Below, piece by piece: positions 53,717 to 62,242 of a DNA stretch of 64,000 bases; within the stretch, counting starts at the first letter, position 1; each line of letters starts with the position of its first letter. Below the pieces are notes generated by a model. The model was not told where the DNA came from, did not search any database, and saw only the letters and a program-made list of their open reading frames with translations. The stretch is from contig NZ_JAPEPX010000001.1 in assembly GCF_026339935.1 (NCBI RefSeq), forward strand, positions 5,359,501-5,423,500. The letters are read 5' to 3'. This DNA comes from Streptomyces sp. NBC_01551 (GTDB lineage Bacteria > Actinomycetota > Actinomycetes > Streptomycetales > Streptomycetaceae). The position numbers were made by a program, and so were the translations under genes.

Positions 53717-56700
53717 CTACAGCGGCATCGGAGCGATGTCGCACTCGATCCGCTGGTGCAGCCGGGCCGCCACCAACCACGGGTGGTCGGGTCCGAGGAC
53801 CCGCGAGAAGCCCTGCACCGCCTCCGAGTTGAGCTGGTCGGCCTCCTGGATCCGGCCGAGCCCGCGCAGGTCGAGCGCCAGGTTCGCGCGGCACGACAGC
53901 GTCAGCGGGTGGTCGGAACCGCAGCTGCGGACCAGCTTCGGAAGGATGTCGTCGTCGATGCTCCGGGCCGCGTCGAAGTCCAGCCGGGCGTAGTGGTTGT
54001 TCGCCAGGCCCAGCGTGGCGGTCAGCGTGAAGGGGTGCATGTCCCCGAGCACGTCCTGGAAGGCCTCCGTCGCCTCCAGGTCGATGGCCTCGGCCTCGTC
54101 GATGTCGCCGATGGCGCGCACGGTGGCCGCCAGGTTGGTCATCGTCACCAGCGTGTACGCGTGCTGGGCGCCCAGCATCGAGCGGTAGTGCCGCAGGGTG
54201 CGCTCGCCCAGCTCGCGGGAGGCGGCGAAGTCCCCGCGCAGCCGCCGGTCGACGGTCGCGTTGACCGCGCAGGCGAGGGTGTCCGGGTACTCGGCTCCGT
54301 ACCGCAGGGTGAACCGCTCAAGGGTCTGCTCGGTGAGTTCGGACGCCTCCCGCAGCGCGGCGTCCCGGCGCCGGCACACGGCGAGGTTGCGTGCGGCGCG
54401 GACCGTGGCCGCGTTGTCCTCGCCGAAGACCGTGCGGTAGACCCGGTACGTCTCCTCCTGCAGGGCCCGGGCGGCCGGGTAGTCGCCGGACTCGCGGATG
54501 TCGATGGCGAGGCCGTTCAGCGTGTTGAGCGTGAGCCCGTTGCTCGGCCCGTACAGGGTGTCCCACTGCCGGACCGTCTCCTCGTCCAGCGCGCGCGCCG
54601 TCTCGAACTCGCCGCACGCCCGCAGGGTCACGCCGTAGCCGTGGGCGGCCAGCAGGGTCGCCGGATCCTCGGGCCCGAACAGGTCGCGGGCCCGGCCGTC
54701 GGCCTCCTCGTCCAGGTCGCGGGCCGCGAGGAAGTCGCCCTTGTAGCGCAGGGCGCCCGCCATCTGCGTCATGGAGCCGATGAGCTCCTCTTCCGAGACG
54801 CCCTCCCGCCGGGAGATGTCGAGGACCGTCCGGTTCAGCTCCAGGGCCTTGGCGACCTCGCCCGTCTGGAGCAGCAGGAAGGCCAGGTGCTTGCCGATCC
54901 GCAGGACCTGGGGGTCTTCCTCGCCCGACTCGGCCTTCCAGGCGGTCCAGGCCTCCTGGGCCATCTCGGCGCCCGCGGTGTGCGCGCCCCAGTAGTAGAG
55001 GAACAGTACGACCGAGACGATGAGCTCGCGACCCCACGGGTCGGACGTACGGATGACCCCGCTGCTCATGACGTGCGGCAGCAGCGCCTGGTAGGCGGCC
55101 CACTGGTCGGGCGCGGCCGGCGCGCCGGGCTTGGCGGCGGCCAGCAGGACGTGGGCGGCCCGGCGCATCTGCCTGGCCTGGTCCTCGTCCAGAGCGGCCG
55201 CGAGCACGGCCTGCATCAGACGGTGGATGTGCAGGGTGCCGGTCTTGTGGTCGAGCCTGATCAGCGACAGCTTGCTGAGGTCGCGGGTGGCCCGGGCGAG
55301 CAGCACCGGGTCGCGCAGCACGGGGTCGAGCTCCGGGGTGATGTCCACGTTGCGGCTGCTGCGCAGGATGTTCAGCGGAATGGGCTCCGGGGCCATGCAG
55401 GCGCAGATCTCCAGCAGTTGCCGGGCGGCGGGATTGCGCTCGGCGAGCTGGTCCAGGGAGATGTTCCAGGCGGCGGCGACGGAGACCGGGTAGTCCGGGG
55501 CCGGGTCGAGCTCCAGGATGCCCGGCCTGCGCTCGGCCAGCAGCTGGAGGTACTCGCTGACGGGCATGCCGGTCGCGGCGTGCCAGGCGCCGCCCTGCTC
55601 GATCGCGAGCGGCAGGTCGCCGAGGGCCTCGGCCAGCCGGTCGGCGTCCTCGGTGCTCAGGCCTCTGGCCCGGCGCTGGAGCAGCGCGATGCTCTCCTCG
55701 CGCTCGAAGACGTTGACGGTCAGCGGCGCGGCGACGCGCTCCCAGTCGCGGTTGCGGGAGGTGACGATGATCTTCCCGGGGCCGCCGGTGGGGAAGTAGC
55801 GGCGGACGGTCTCGATGTCCTCCGCGTTGTCGAAGACCAGCAGCCAGTTGCCGTGCGGCTGCCCGGTGCGCAGCGCCTCGCGGACCGCGGGGACCGCCGT
55901 GTTGGCCTGCGGGCCGACGTCCAGGTTCAGGGCGCGGGCGAGGTCGACGAGGGCGCCGAGGACGAGGTTCTCGCGCTCGGCGGGGATCCACCAGATGACG
56001 TTGTACTCGTGGCTGTGCCGGTAGATGTACTCGATGGCCAGCTGGGACTTGCCGACGCCGCCCATGCCGTGCAGGGCGTGCGGGAGCACCGCCGCGGTCT
56101 CGTCCGAACGCAGTTGTTCCTCGACCGCCGCGAGCAGACTCTCCCGGCCGGTGAAATTGGGGTTCTTCGGCGGGACGTTCCCCATCACCCTCGGCTGGCC
56201 GGTACGGACGAAGAGGGTGGTCGGGGAAGCTTTCGGCTCCATGGGCGGATCAGCCTTCGGGTCGGAGGGGTTGTCGGTGGTCGTCGGCACACGATCTCCA
56301 GGCGGTTCGTCGTCGTTCGCGTCGCTCGTGTCGTTCACGTCGTTCACGTCGTTCGGGAGGGGCCAGGCCTGCGGAGTCCCCGCAGGAGTCATGCCCCGCT
56401 TCGCCGCCTCCTGCTCCTCACCCGCCTCGGAGCCACCTGGTGTGGTGACGGCCGGGGCGCCGCCGGCGTTGAGGGGCAGGAGGCTCTGCTCCGGGAACGC
56501 GCCCCCGGCGGCGCCGACGAGCGTGCGGCCCATCCGGGCGGCCCGGTGGGCGTACGGGCCCGCGAGCGCCTTCAGCACGGCCAGTTCGACGCGCACCCAG
56601 GGCTGGTTGGCCGCGGTCGTCTCCGGCAGCGCGGCGCCCTCGGGGTCCCGGAGCGCCGCGCGCAGCCGTACGCCCCGGTCGCGCGCGCTGGGCAGCTCCG

Positions 56701-58348
56701 CGAAGAGGTTCACCGTCCGGGCGAGCTGACTGCGCGTGCCGGTGGCGAGCAGTGCCTCGCGGATGCCCTCGGCGAAGTCGGGCGCGCGGTCGCCGTCCGG
56801 GGTGCCCCAGTCGATGAGCCCGCCCATCAGGAGCTCGGCCACGTGCCCCTGGTCCGCCTCGGGCAGCGCCCGGCCGCGCAGCTCCTCGATCAGCTCGAAC
56901 TCGAAGGGGACGGCGGCCAGATGGGTGGTCAGCCGGCGCGCGGTCGGGGTGGCCAGGGAGAAGAACCTGCGTACGGCCGCGTCGGCGGAGCCGGGCCCGG
57001 TCATACGGGGCGTCCGCAGCCCGGGGGCCGGTGTGCCCTCGGCCAGGGTGCCCGCGAGGAGGAACGGCAGGGTCCGGCGCAGGCCGTGCTCGCCCGTCAC
57101 CAGATCGGCCCAGGCGGCGAACGACTCGGGCTTCAGGCTCAGTACCGGAACGGGGACGACCGGACCCGCTCCCGGCTTGAGGGGCGGCTCCGCCCAGGGC
57201 TCGTCCTGCGGCGGGCGGTGCCCGATGCGGGTGTTGGGCGCGCCGAAGCCGCCCGACTCCAGCTCGGCCCGGTACGGCGGGGCCGAGGAGCGGTGCCACA
57301 GGTAGGTGGGCAGCAGGTGCACCAGGGCGGTGGGGCCGTTGCGCGCGAGCCGGGTCAGCAGCTCGTCCGCTGCGGGGCCGGCCCAGCCGTGCGCGAGCGC
57401 GTCGGTGACGAGGAGGTGGACGCGGGTGCCCCGGGCGTCGATCACCTCCGCGGGGTCGCCGGTGCGGCCCCCGGTCCAGCGCAGCCGCGCCGTGCCGTGG
57501 CGGGGTAACTCCAGCCGGACCGTGCGTACGTCGCGGAAGGCACCGCTGCGGGCGGCCTCCACTGCGATCGCGGCGACCCGGTCCTCCCAGATCCGCATGG
57601 TGGGCGAGGAGTCGACGAACAGGACGAGGTCGAAGGCCTTCTCGGCGGCGGGCCGCAGGTAGGGGATCCAGAGGTCGTCGGCGATGCCGTGCCGGGCGGT
57701 GCGTTCCTCGTCCAGTTCCCGGCGGGCGCGGGCGGGGACGCTGCGGCTCAGCCGGTGCAGTGCCTTGGCGAGCCGCAGCGGTGGCGGCCGCCGTACGCGG
57801 CGCCGCCCGACGGGGACGACGACGTCGCCCGCGCCCTCGGCGGCCGGGGCCGGGGAGCTGTCGTCGGCGGTGTCTGCGGCCGCGTCGGACGGGGGCATGA
57901 CGGGGAAGCCGGACTCGTCGCCCGCGCCGGACGGCGTCGTCCGTGATGGGTCGTCGGCGGCCGCCTCGGCGCCGGTCCCGTCGGCGGGCGGCGTGGCCGG
58001 AGCCTGCGGCGGCGGGTCCGCCTCGTCACCGGCACGCTGCTGCTCCGGTACGGCGGACTCCGCGTCGGTCGGTTCCGCCGGGGCCGCTACCGGGGGTGGC
58101 GCGGCCGCCGCCCGGGCGGCCGCGAGCCACACGGCGTCGGCGATCTCCTGCCAGCGCGGCCCGTCGGCGGGAGGGAAGTCGGCGAAAGGGCGGTCGGCTG
58201 CGGGGAGCCCGGCGAAAGGGCGGTCGTCGGAGAGGCGGTCGGCCGGGAGACGGCCGGCCGGGAGGCGGTCGGCGAAAGGACGGTCGGCGGAGGGACCGTC
58301 CGCCACCGCTCGGGCGTCGGGTGCGCGCTCCCTGGGAGTGCCGTCCAT
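53717..58348 (-). CDS. vWA (SAV_2336-like) / NB-ARC / TPR protein of FxSxx and VMAP systems
   Basis: A 1543-residue multidomain protein. Residues 1-190 are disordered, with PFADRLPA-type repeats (17-63). A vWA-like domain lies at about 235-420: FDLVLFVDSSPTM as a variant MIDAS, then VHLLVTDALAHGW. The NB-ARC ATPase is at about 733-1010: P-loop GMGGVGKS (761-768), Walker B LLVFDNAED, VTSRNRDW, and LGDLPLAIEQGG. The C-terminal 400 residues are tetratricopeptide units (ARALDEETVRQWDTLYGPSNGLTL). It matches the FxSxx-COOH-system TPR protein fused to the vWA of ternary systems, and probably senses a trigger through TPRs. Its start overlaps the moxR stop (TGATG). Codon 281 (57506-57508) is TTA. Confidence 0.9.
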   Translation of the reverse strand: MDGTPRERAPDARAVADGPSADRPFADRLPAGRLPADRLSDDRPFAGLPAADRPFADFPPADGPRWQEIADAVWLAAARAAAAPPPVAAPAEPTDAESAVPEQQRAGDEADPPPQAPATPPADGTGAEAAADDPSRTTPSGAGDESGFPVMPPSDAAADTADDSSPAPAAEGAGDVVVPVGRRRVRRPPPLRLAKALHRLSRSVPARARRELDEERTARHGIADDLWIPYLRPAAEKAFDLVLFVDSSPTMRIWEDRVAAIAVEAARSGAFRDVRTVRLELPRHGTARLRWTGGRTGDPAEVIDARGTRVHLLVTDALAHGWAGPAADELLTRLARNGPTALVHLLPTYLWHRSSAPPYRAELESGGFGAPNTRIGHRPPQDEPWAEPPLKPGAGPVVPVPVLSLKPESFAAWADLVTGEHGLRRTLPFLLAGTLAEGTPAPGLRTPRMTGPGSADAAVRRFFSLATPTARRLTTHLAAVPFEFELIEELRGRALPEADQGHVAELLMGGLIDWGTPDGDRAPDFAEGIREALLATGTRSQLARTVNLFAELPSARDRGVRLRAALRDPEGAALPETTAANQPWVRVELAVLKALAGPYAHRAARMGRTLVGAAGGAFPEQSLLPLNAGGAPAVTTPGGSEAGEEQEAAKRGMTPAGTPQAWPLPNDVNDVNDTSDANDDEPPGDRVPTTTDNPSDPKADPPMEPKASPTTLFVRTGQPRVMGNVPPKNPNFTGRESLLAAVEEQLRSDETAAVLPHALHGMGGVGKSQLAIEYIYRHSHEYNVIWWIPAERENLVLGALVDLARALNLDVGPQANTAVPAVREALRTGQPHGNWLLVFDNAEDIETVRRYFPTGGPGKIIVTSRNRDWERVAAPLTVNVFEREESIALLQRRARGLSTEDADRLAEALGDLPLAIEQGGAWHAATGMPVSEYLQLLAERRPGILELDPAPDYPVSVAAAWNISLDQLAERNPAARQLLEICACMAPEPIPLNILRSSRNVDITPELDPVLRDPVLLARATRDLSKLSLIRLDHKTGTLHIHRLMQAVLAAALDEDQARQMRRAAHVLLAAAKPGAPAAPDQWAAYQALLPHVMSSGVIRTSDPWGRELIVSVVLFLYYWGAHTAGAEMAQEAWTAWKAESGEEDPQVLRIGKHLAFLLLQTGEVAKALELNRTVLDISRREGVSEEELIGSMTQMAGALRYKGDFLAARDLDEEADGRARDLFGPEDPATLLAAHGYGVTLRACGEFETARALDEETVRQWDTLYGPSNGLTLNTLNGLAIDIRESGDYPAARALQEETYRVYRTVFGEDNAATVRAARNLAVCRRRDAALREASELTEQTLERFTLRYGAEYPDTLACAVNATVDRRLRGDFAASRELGERTLRHYRSMLGAQHAYTLVTMTNLAATVRAIGDIDEAEAIDLEATEAFQDVLGDMHPFTLTATLGLANNHYARLDFDAARSIDDDILPKLVRSCGSDHPLTLSCRANLALDLRGLGRIQEADQLNSEAVQGFSRVLGPDHPWLVAARLHQRIECDIAPMPL
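58165..58300 (-). repeat. Degenerate tandem repeats encoding PFADR(L)PA units
   Basis: GGCGAAAGGGCGGTCGG recurs with small changes at about 58180, 58210 and 58270, with shorter related units between. It encodes the acidic/basic DRPFADRLPA repeats near the N-terminus of the vWA/NB-ARC/TPR protein. Copy number is likely to vary between strains. Confidence 0.6.
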
Positions 58349-59451
58349 CAGCGGCCTTTCGCGAGGTCGCGCAGCAGCAGTTCCATGAGCTTACGCCCGT
58401 GGGCGTCCGCCTGAAAACCACCCGCTGTGGTCAAATGCACCGCATTCAGCAACTGGTCGACGGACTGCGTGCCCCCCTCGCGGACCCGCTTCTCGAACTC
58501 GTCGACGAGCGCTTCCACCCCTTCGGGCCTGCGCCGCAGATGGCTGAGCACGATGGCGATGAGCTGCTCCCGGCCGGGCGGGCGCATCTCCAGCGGCAGA
58601 CAGCGGCGCCGGAACGCGGCCGGAAACTCCCGTTCGCCGTTGCTGGTGATCACCACGAGCGGGAACTCGCGGCATTCGACGCGGCCGCCGACGACCTCGG
58701 CGCGCCCGCCGGGGTCGTCCGTGAAGACGCTGACGGCCGACAGCGCGCTGCGCACCAGCTCGGGCACCTCGTAGCTGCCGTTCTCCAGGGCGTGCAGGAG
58801 GTCGTTCGGCAGGTCGATGTCGCTCTTGTCGAGCTCGTCGATCAGCAGCACGCGGGGGCGCTCGTAGGCGAGCAGCGCCGTGCCGACGGGGCCGAGGGTG
58901 ATGAAGTCCCCCAGCTGCGGGGCCTGTTCCGGTCCGGCCGGGTCGGCGGCCGGGTCCGCGGCGGCGCCGGGACCGGGGCCGGCGGCTCCGGCCCGCCAGG
59001 TGGCGATGGCCTGGGCGCGGCCGATGGAGTCGTACTCGTACAGCCCTTCGCGCAGGGTCGTACGGCTGACGATGCTCCACTGGAGGACGCGACCGAGCCC
59101 CAGCTCGCGGGCGACCAGATAGGCCAGGGTGGACTTCCCCACCCCGGGCGGCCCGGTGACCAGCAGCGGGCGGCGCAGCAGCAGCGCGGCGTTGACGGTG
59201 TCGATCTCGTCGTCCCGCAGGCTGGGCCGGGGGTCGTCGGCGCCCAGGCGGCGTTCGACCGCCCGGTCGTCGTCGACGGGAGCGGGCTGCAGCGGCTGCC
59301 CCGCGAACTCGCGCCACGGCGGCGCGGCCGGGATGGCCGGCGGTGCGCCCGCCGGGGCGGCGCCCGTGGCGTGGAAGACGCGCCAGGCGGTGCCGTCGGA
59401 TCCTGCTGACTCGACCGCGGGGGCAGCCTGCTCCTGCTCGTACTCGGTCAT
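58348..59451 (-). CDS. MoxR-type AAA+ ATPase of the ternary conflict operon
   Basis: A 367-residue AAA+ protein. Residues 1 to about 95 are a variable N-terminal extension. The core has Walker A VTGPPGVGKSTLAYLVA, the MoxR-type insertion LREGLYEYDSIGRAQAI, Walker B VLLIDELDKSDIDLPNDLLHALENG, sensor 1 VITSNGEREFP and Arg-finger FRRRC. MoxR ATPases act as chaperone-like remodelers with vWA partners. In vWA-MoxR-VMAP conflict systems they are proposed to gate effectors. The gene overlaps both neighbours (ATGA with the VMAP gene, TGATG with the vWA gene), so the three form one coupled operon. Confidence 0.93.
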   Translation of the reverse strand: MTEYEQEQAAPAVESAGSDGTAWRVFHATGAAPAGAPPAIPAAPPWREFAGQPLQPAPVDDDRAVERRLGADDPRPSLRDDEIDTVNAALLLRRPLLVTGPPGVGKSTLAYLVARELGLGRVLQWSIVSRTTLREGLYEYDSIGRAQAIATWRAGAAGPGPGAAADPAADPAGPEQAPQLGDFITLGPVGTALLAYERPRVLLIDELDKSDIDLPNDLLHALENGSYEVPELVRSALSAVSVFTDDPGGRAEVVGGRVECREFPLVVITSNGEREFPAAFRRRCLPLEMRPPGREQLIAIVLSHLRRRPEGVEALVDEFEKRVREGGTQSVDQLLNAVHLTTAGGFQADAHGRKLMELLLRDLAKGR

Positions 59452-60962
59452 GCCGGTACCTCCTCGCAGTCGATGAGCCTGAAGGGGTCATCGTAGAAGA
59501 ACGCGACGTGCCTGCCCGGCAGTTGAACCCCATCGGCCTCGACTTCGGCCCTCATCCTCAGCCGGTGGATGGTGACGGGCAGCTGGGCTGTGGGGTAGCC
59601 GATCAGCATGTTCAGCGGCACGCCGAGGCGCTGCTCCGAGGGTTCCCTGCGGTCCCAGAGCGCCACCCCGATGCCCTCGGCGATCGCCGCCTTCAGGGGC
59701 TCCAGCGCCTGCCCCTCCAGGGCGGGCGCGCCGAGCGTCACGGCGGTCAGCTGCTGGTCCGCGACCAGCTGGTTGCGCCAGAGCCGCAGCCCGGTCTCCG
59801 GGTCGGAGCCCGACCAGGCGTGCGGCCGGGCGGCGGAGGCCGACTTGAGCGTCTGCCAGCGCAGCCGCCAGCGACGCAGCTGCGCCGGGTCGCGGGTGCG
59901 CATCCGCTCCAGGCTGCGCAGGTGGACGTAGTAGCGCAGCCCGATGGGGACCGGATCGGAGTCGTCCGCGCTCTTGCCGAGGCCGGCCACGTCGTGGTTG
60001 AGCATCGTGTACGGCAGGACGAACTCGACGTGGATCGGGCTCGGGTCCTCGCCGGAGCTGTCCGCCTCGGCCCACGACTCCTCGCCGTGGCGGATCGCCC
60101 GCTCGACGGCGGCGCCCAGCGTCTCCAGGGTGGCCCGCTCCATGTTCCCCGACACGGGAGCCCAGAAACCGGCGGTCCGGTTGACCCAGTGCCGGACGAA
60201 GACGTCGGGCGAGCCGTCGACGGCGGGATCCACCATGACGATCAGACAGCGGGGGGAGTGGTCCCCGGCCGGCGCGCCCGCCGCCTGGATCCGGCCGCGC
60301 CGCAGCAGCAGCGCGTCCCGGGCCCCGGCGCGCTCGGACCAGCTCTCCGACCAGTCGTGCAGCCGCCGCCGGTCGCTCTCGCGGGGGGCGAGCGCGGCGA
60401 TGGACTCCAGCATGACCACGGCGGGCGGCAGCCCGTCGGCCTGGGCGTTCATGTCCAGCAGGTGGTCGAACAGCTGCGCCGGAGTGAGGCCGCGCGGCAG
60501 GTCCAGCCGCAGTTCGTACGCCAGCCGGTCGTGCAGCCGGCCCCGGTCGACGCCGCCGTGCCCGGCGAGCAGCGCGCGGGCGGCGTTGACGTCCTTGTCC
60601 TCGAACGCCCCGTGCAGGGCCAGGAGGGGACCGGGCTCGGGCGCCCACGCGCTCAGCACCCGCTCCCGTACCCTCCCGGCGATGTCGCTGCCCTCGTGCA
60701 GCCCGACGGCGTAGAGCAGCGCGTCGAGGCCGGTTTCCACGTCGTGCTGCTCCCGCAGGACCGCGTGCACGAGGGCGACCGTGTCGTTGCGCGCGTCCTT
60801 GCCCGGCATGTCCACGGGTCTTTCGAGGTATTCGCCGACACTGTGCCCGAACAGCACCCGCTGCCCCGGATCCCGGACGCAGTCCAGCGCGCTGAGCTCC
60901 TCCACGAGCACCAGACGCAGATGCACCTTCTTCGGCGGCAGCCGCGGCACACTCATCTCCAC
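59448..60962 (-). CDS. VMAP-type protein: EAD2 plus VMAP C-terminal domain
   Basis: A protein of 504 residues from GTG 60962 (GGGGGA 6 bases ahead); ATG 60956 is nearly equivalent. Residues about 15-100 (LVEELSALDCVRDPGQRVL...MPGKDARNDTVALVHAV...GLDALLYAVGLHEG) match EAD2 and align with the C-terminus of the caspase. The C-terminal 250 residues fit the vWA-MoxR-associated protein C domain: IHVEFVLPYTMLNHDVAGL, GLRYYVHLRSLERMRTR, LRRWRLRWQTL, and FFYDDPFRLIDCEEVP at the end. VMAP proteins link the vWA-MoxR pair to effectors through EADs. First in the VMAP-MoxR-vWA/NB-ARC/TPR operon. No enzymatic motif. Confidence 0.85.
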   Translation of the reverse strand: MEMSVPRLPPKKVHLRLVLVEELSALDCVRDPGQRVLFGHSVGEYLERPVDMPGKDARNDTVALVHAVLREQHDVETGLDALLYAVGLHEGSDIAGRVRERVLSAWAPEPGPLLALHGAFEDKDVNAARALLAGHGGVDRGRLHDRLAYELRLDLPRGLTPAQLFDHLLDMNAQADGLPPAVVMLESIAALAPRESDRRRLHDWSESWSERAGARDALLLRRGRIQAAGAPAGDHSPRCLIVMVDPAVDGSPDVFVRHWVNRTAGFWAPVSGNMERATLETLGAAVERAIRHGEESWAEADSSGEDPSPIHVEFVLPYTMLNHDVAGLGKSADDSDPVPIGLRYYVHLRSLERMRTRDPAQLRRWRLRWQTLKSASAARPHAWSGSDPETGLRLWRNQLVADQQLTAVTLGAPALEGQALEPLKAAIAEGIGVALWDRREPSEQRLGVPLNMLIGYPTAQLPVTIHRLRMRAEVEADGVQLPGRHVAFFYDDPFRLIDCEEVPA

Positions 60963-61036
60963 CGACCATCCCCCAGGAGTCGGCACGGTTCCCTTGTCGG
61001 TCCGCGAAGTTATCACGGCCCCTTCATGGCGACCAG

Positions 61037-61058
61037 GTCAATTGATCATCCGTCAATT
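61037..61058 (-). promoter_or_regulatory. GTCAATT direct repeats in the VMAP promoter region
   Basis: Two identical AATTGAC heptamers on the minus strand are spaced 15 bases apart within an AT-rich stretch (61036-61085), about 75-95 bases upstream of the VMAP start. They could be operator half-sites or alternative TTGAC -35 elements for the VMAP-MoxR-vWA operon. Confidence 0.4.
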
Positions 61059-61111
61059 CCCCATCCGGCGAACGATTGTTTACGGCCAATTTCCTTTCCG
61101 GCGAGGCCCGG

Positions 61112-62242
61112 TCAGCGGTGCCGGGTGAGTGCGTCCACCTCGCGGACCAGAAAGGTCTCCCGGCACAGCTCGAAGTGGTCCACCCGCCGCAGGTCGAAGA
61201 CCCGGCGCACGCCGCGCTGCCGGGCCAGCCCCACCACCTCGTTGAAATGCCGCTCGAAGTGCGTGGAGAAGAAGATCTTCACCGTGCCGGACAAGGCCTG
61301 GAGCTGGTCGAAGCGCCGGAAGAACAGGTCGTAGCGGCCCTCCGGCTCCCACTCGGCCCACAGTTCGCCGGCGTAGCGCTGGACCTGGTGCAGATCCTTC
61401 TCGGTGATCTTGTGGAGGTACTCGCAGACGTTCTGGAACTCCACCGGGGAGCGCGGGACGTTGGCGATCCGCTTGAGCTCGGCCAGCGGATCCTCCGGGT
61501 TCATCTGCGCCATGCTGCCCGTGATGATCATCGTGGAGTGGTTGATGTTGGGGTCCAGCAGCAGGGCCGCGGTCACCTTCGGCTTGCGGTCCGGGTGCGC
61601 GGTCCACAGCGCGGCGAGCCGGAACAGCATGTCCGCGCCGACGGAGAACCCCACCAGGGTCAGCTTCTTGTGCGGGTACTGCCGGCACAGGTTGTTGATG
61701 GCGCCGCTGATCAGGTCCGTGTGGGTGGCCAGCCCGATGGGCCCGTACCGGCTGTCGCGGGCCTCCGCCACGTTGTGCCCGAACGCGGTGATCGCGATGG
61801 TGTGCTGGCGCGCCCTGTTCATGTACGGGCGGAAGTCCTCGGCGTCCAGACCGAGACCGTGCAGCAGGACCACCAGGTGCGAGGAGGAGGTCCGCCGTTC
61901 GAGGTAGCGCAGTTCGCGGCCGATGACAGCCTGGTCCGAGGGGAGGTCGCCGTCGAAGTCGTCGGCTCGGATCTCGAACGACTGCTGGGTCACCTCCCGC
62001 TGGAGCTCCCGGCGCCGCTCCACCCGGCCGCGGGCCCACCAGGCCGTGGAGAACACGGCCGCGATCCCGGCGGCCACCAGCGTTCCGCCGGCGGCCACGT
62101 GGGTCCAGGTCCAGGCGAGCATGGCGCGGGCCTCGTCGCTGTAGATCCCGACGAGCAGGCTGACGGCGCCCCCGGCCGCCGCCAGCGGCCCCCGGCGGCG
62201 GGCCACGAAGGCGGCCGCCCGCGTGGTGTCGATCCCCCTCAC
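61112..62242 (-). CDS. Membrane-anchored alpha/beta hydrolase
   Basis: A 376-residue protein from GTG 62242, which overlaps the methyltransferase stop (GTGA). Two hydrophobic segments near the N-terminus (PLAAAGGAVSLLVGIY and AAGGTLVAAGIAAVFSTAWWA) anchor it. The catalytic domain has LVVLLHGLGLDAEDF (oxyanion) and KLTLVGFSVGADMLFRLAALW with the nucleophile Ser; RRVDHFELC supplies a probable catalytic His. It is homologous to the hydrolase at 63583 (LRYLERR..., HGLGLDA, GFSxGAD, LLDPN all shared). It lies just upstream of the VMAP operon on the same strand. Substrate unknown; it could be a lipid-cleaving effector. Confidence 0.85.
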   Translation of the reverse strand: MRGIDTTRAAAFVARRRGPLAAAGGAVSLLVGIYSDEARAMLAWTWTHVAAGGTLVAAGIAAVFSTAWWARGRVERRRELQREVTQQSFEIRADDFDGDLPSDQAVIGRELRYLERRTSSSHLVVLLHGLGLDAEDFRPYMNRARQHTIAITAFGHNVAEARDSRYGPIGLATHTDLISGAINNLCRQYPHKKLTLVGFSVGADMLFRLAALWTAHPDRKPKVTAALLLDPNINHSTMIITGSMAQMNPEDPLAELKRIANVPRSPVEFQNVCEYLHKITEKDLHQVQRYAGELWAEWEPEGRYDLFFRRFDQLQALSGTVKIFFSTHFERHFNEVVGLARQRGVRRVFDLRRVDHFELCRETFLVREVDALTRHR

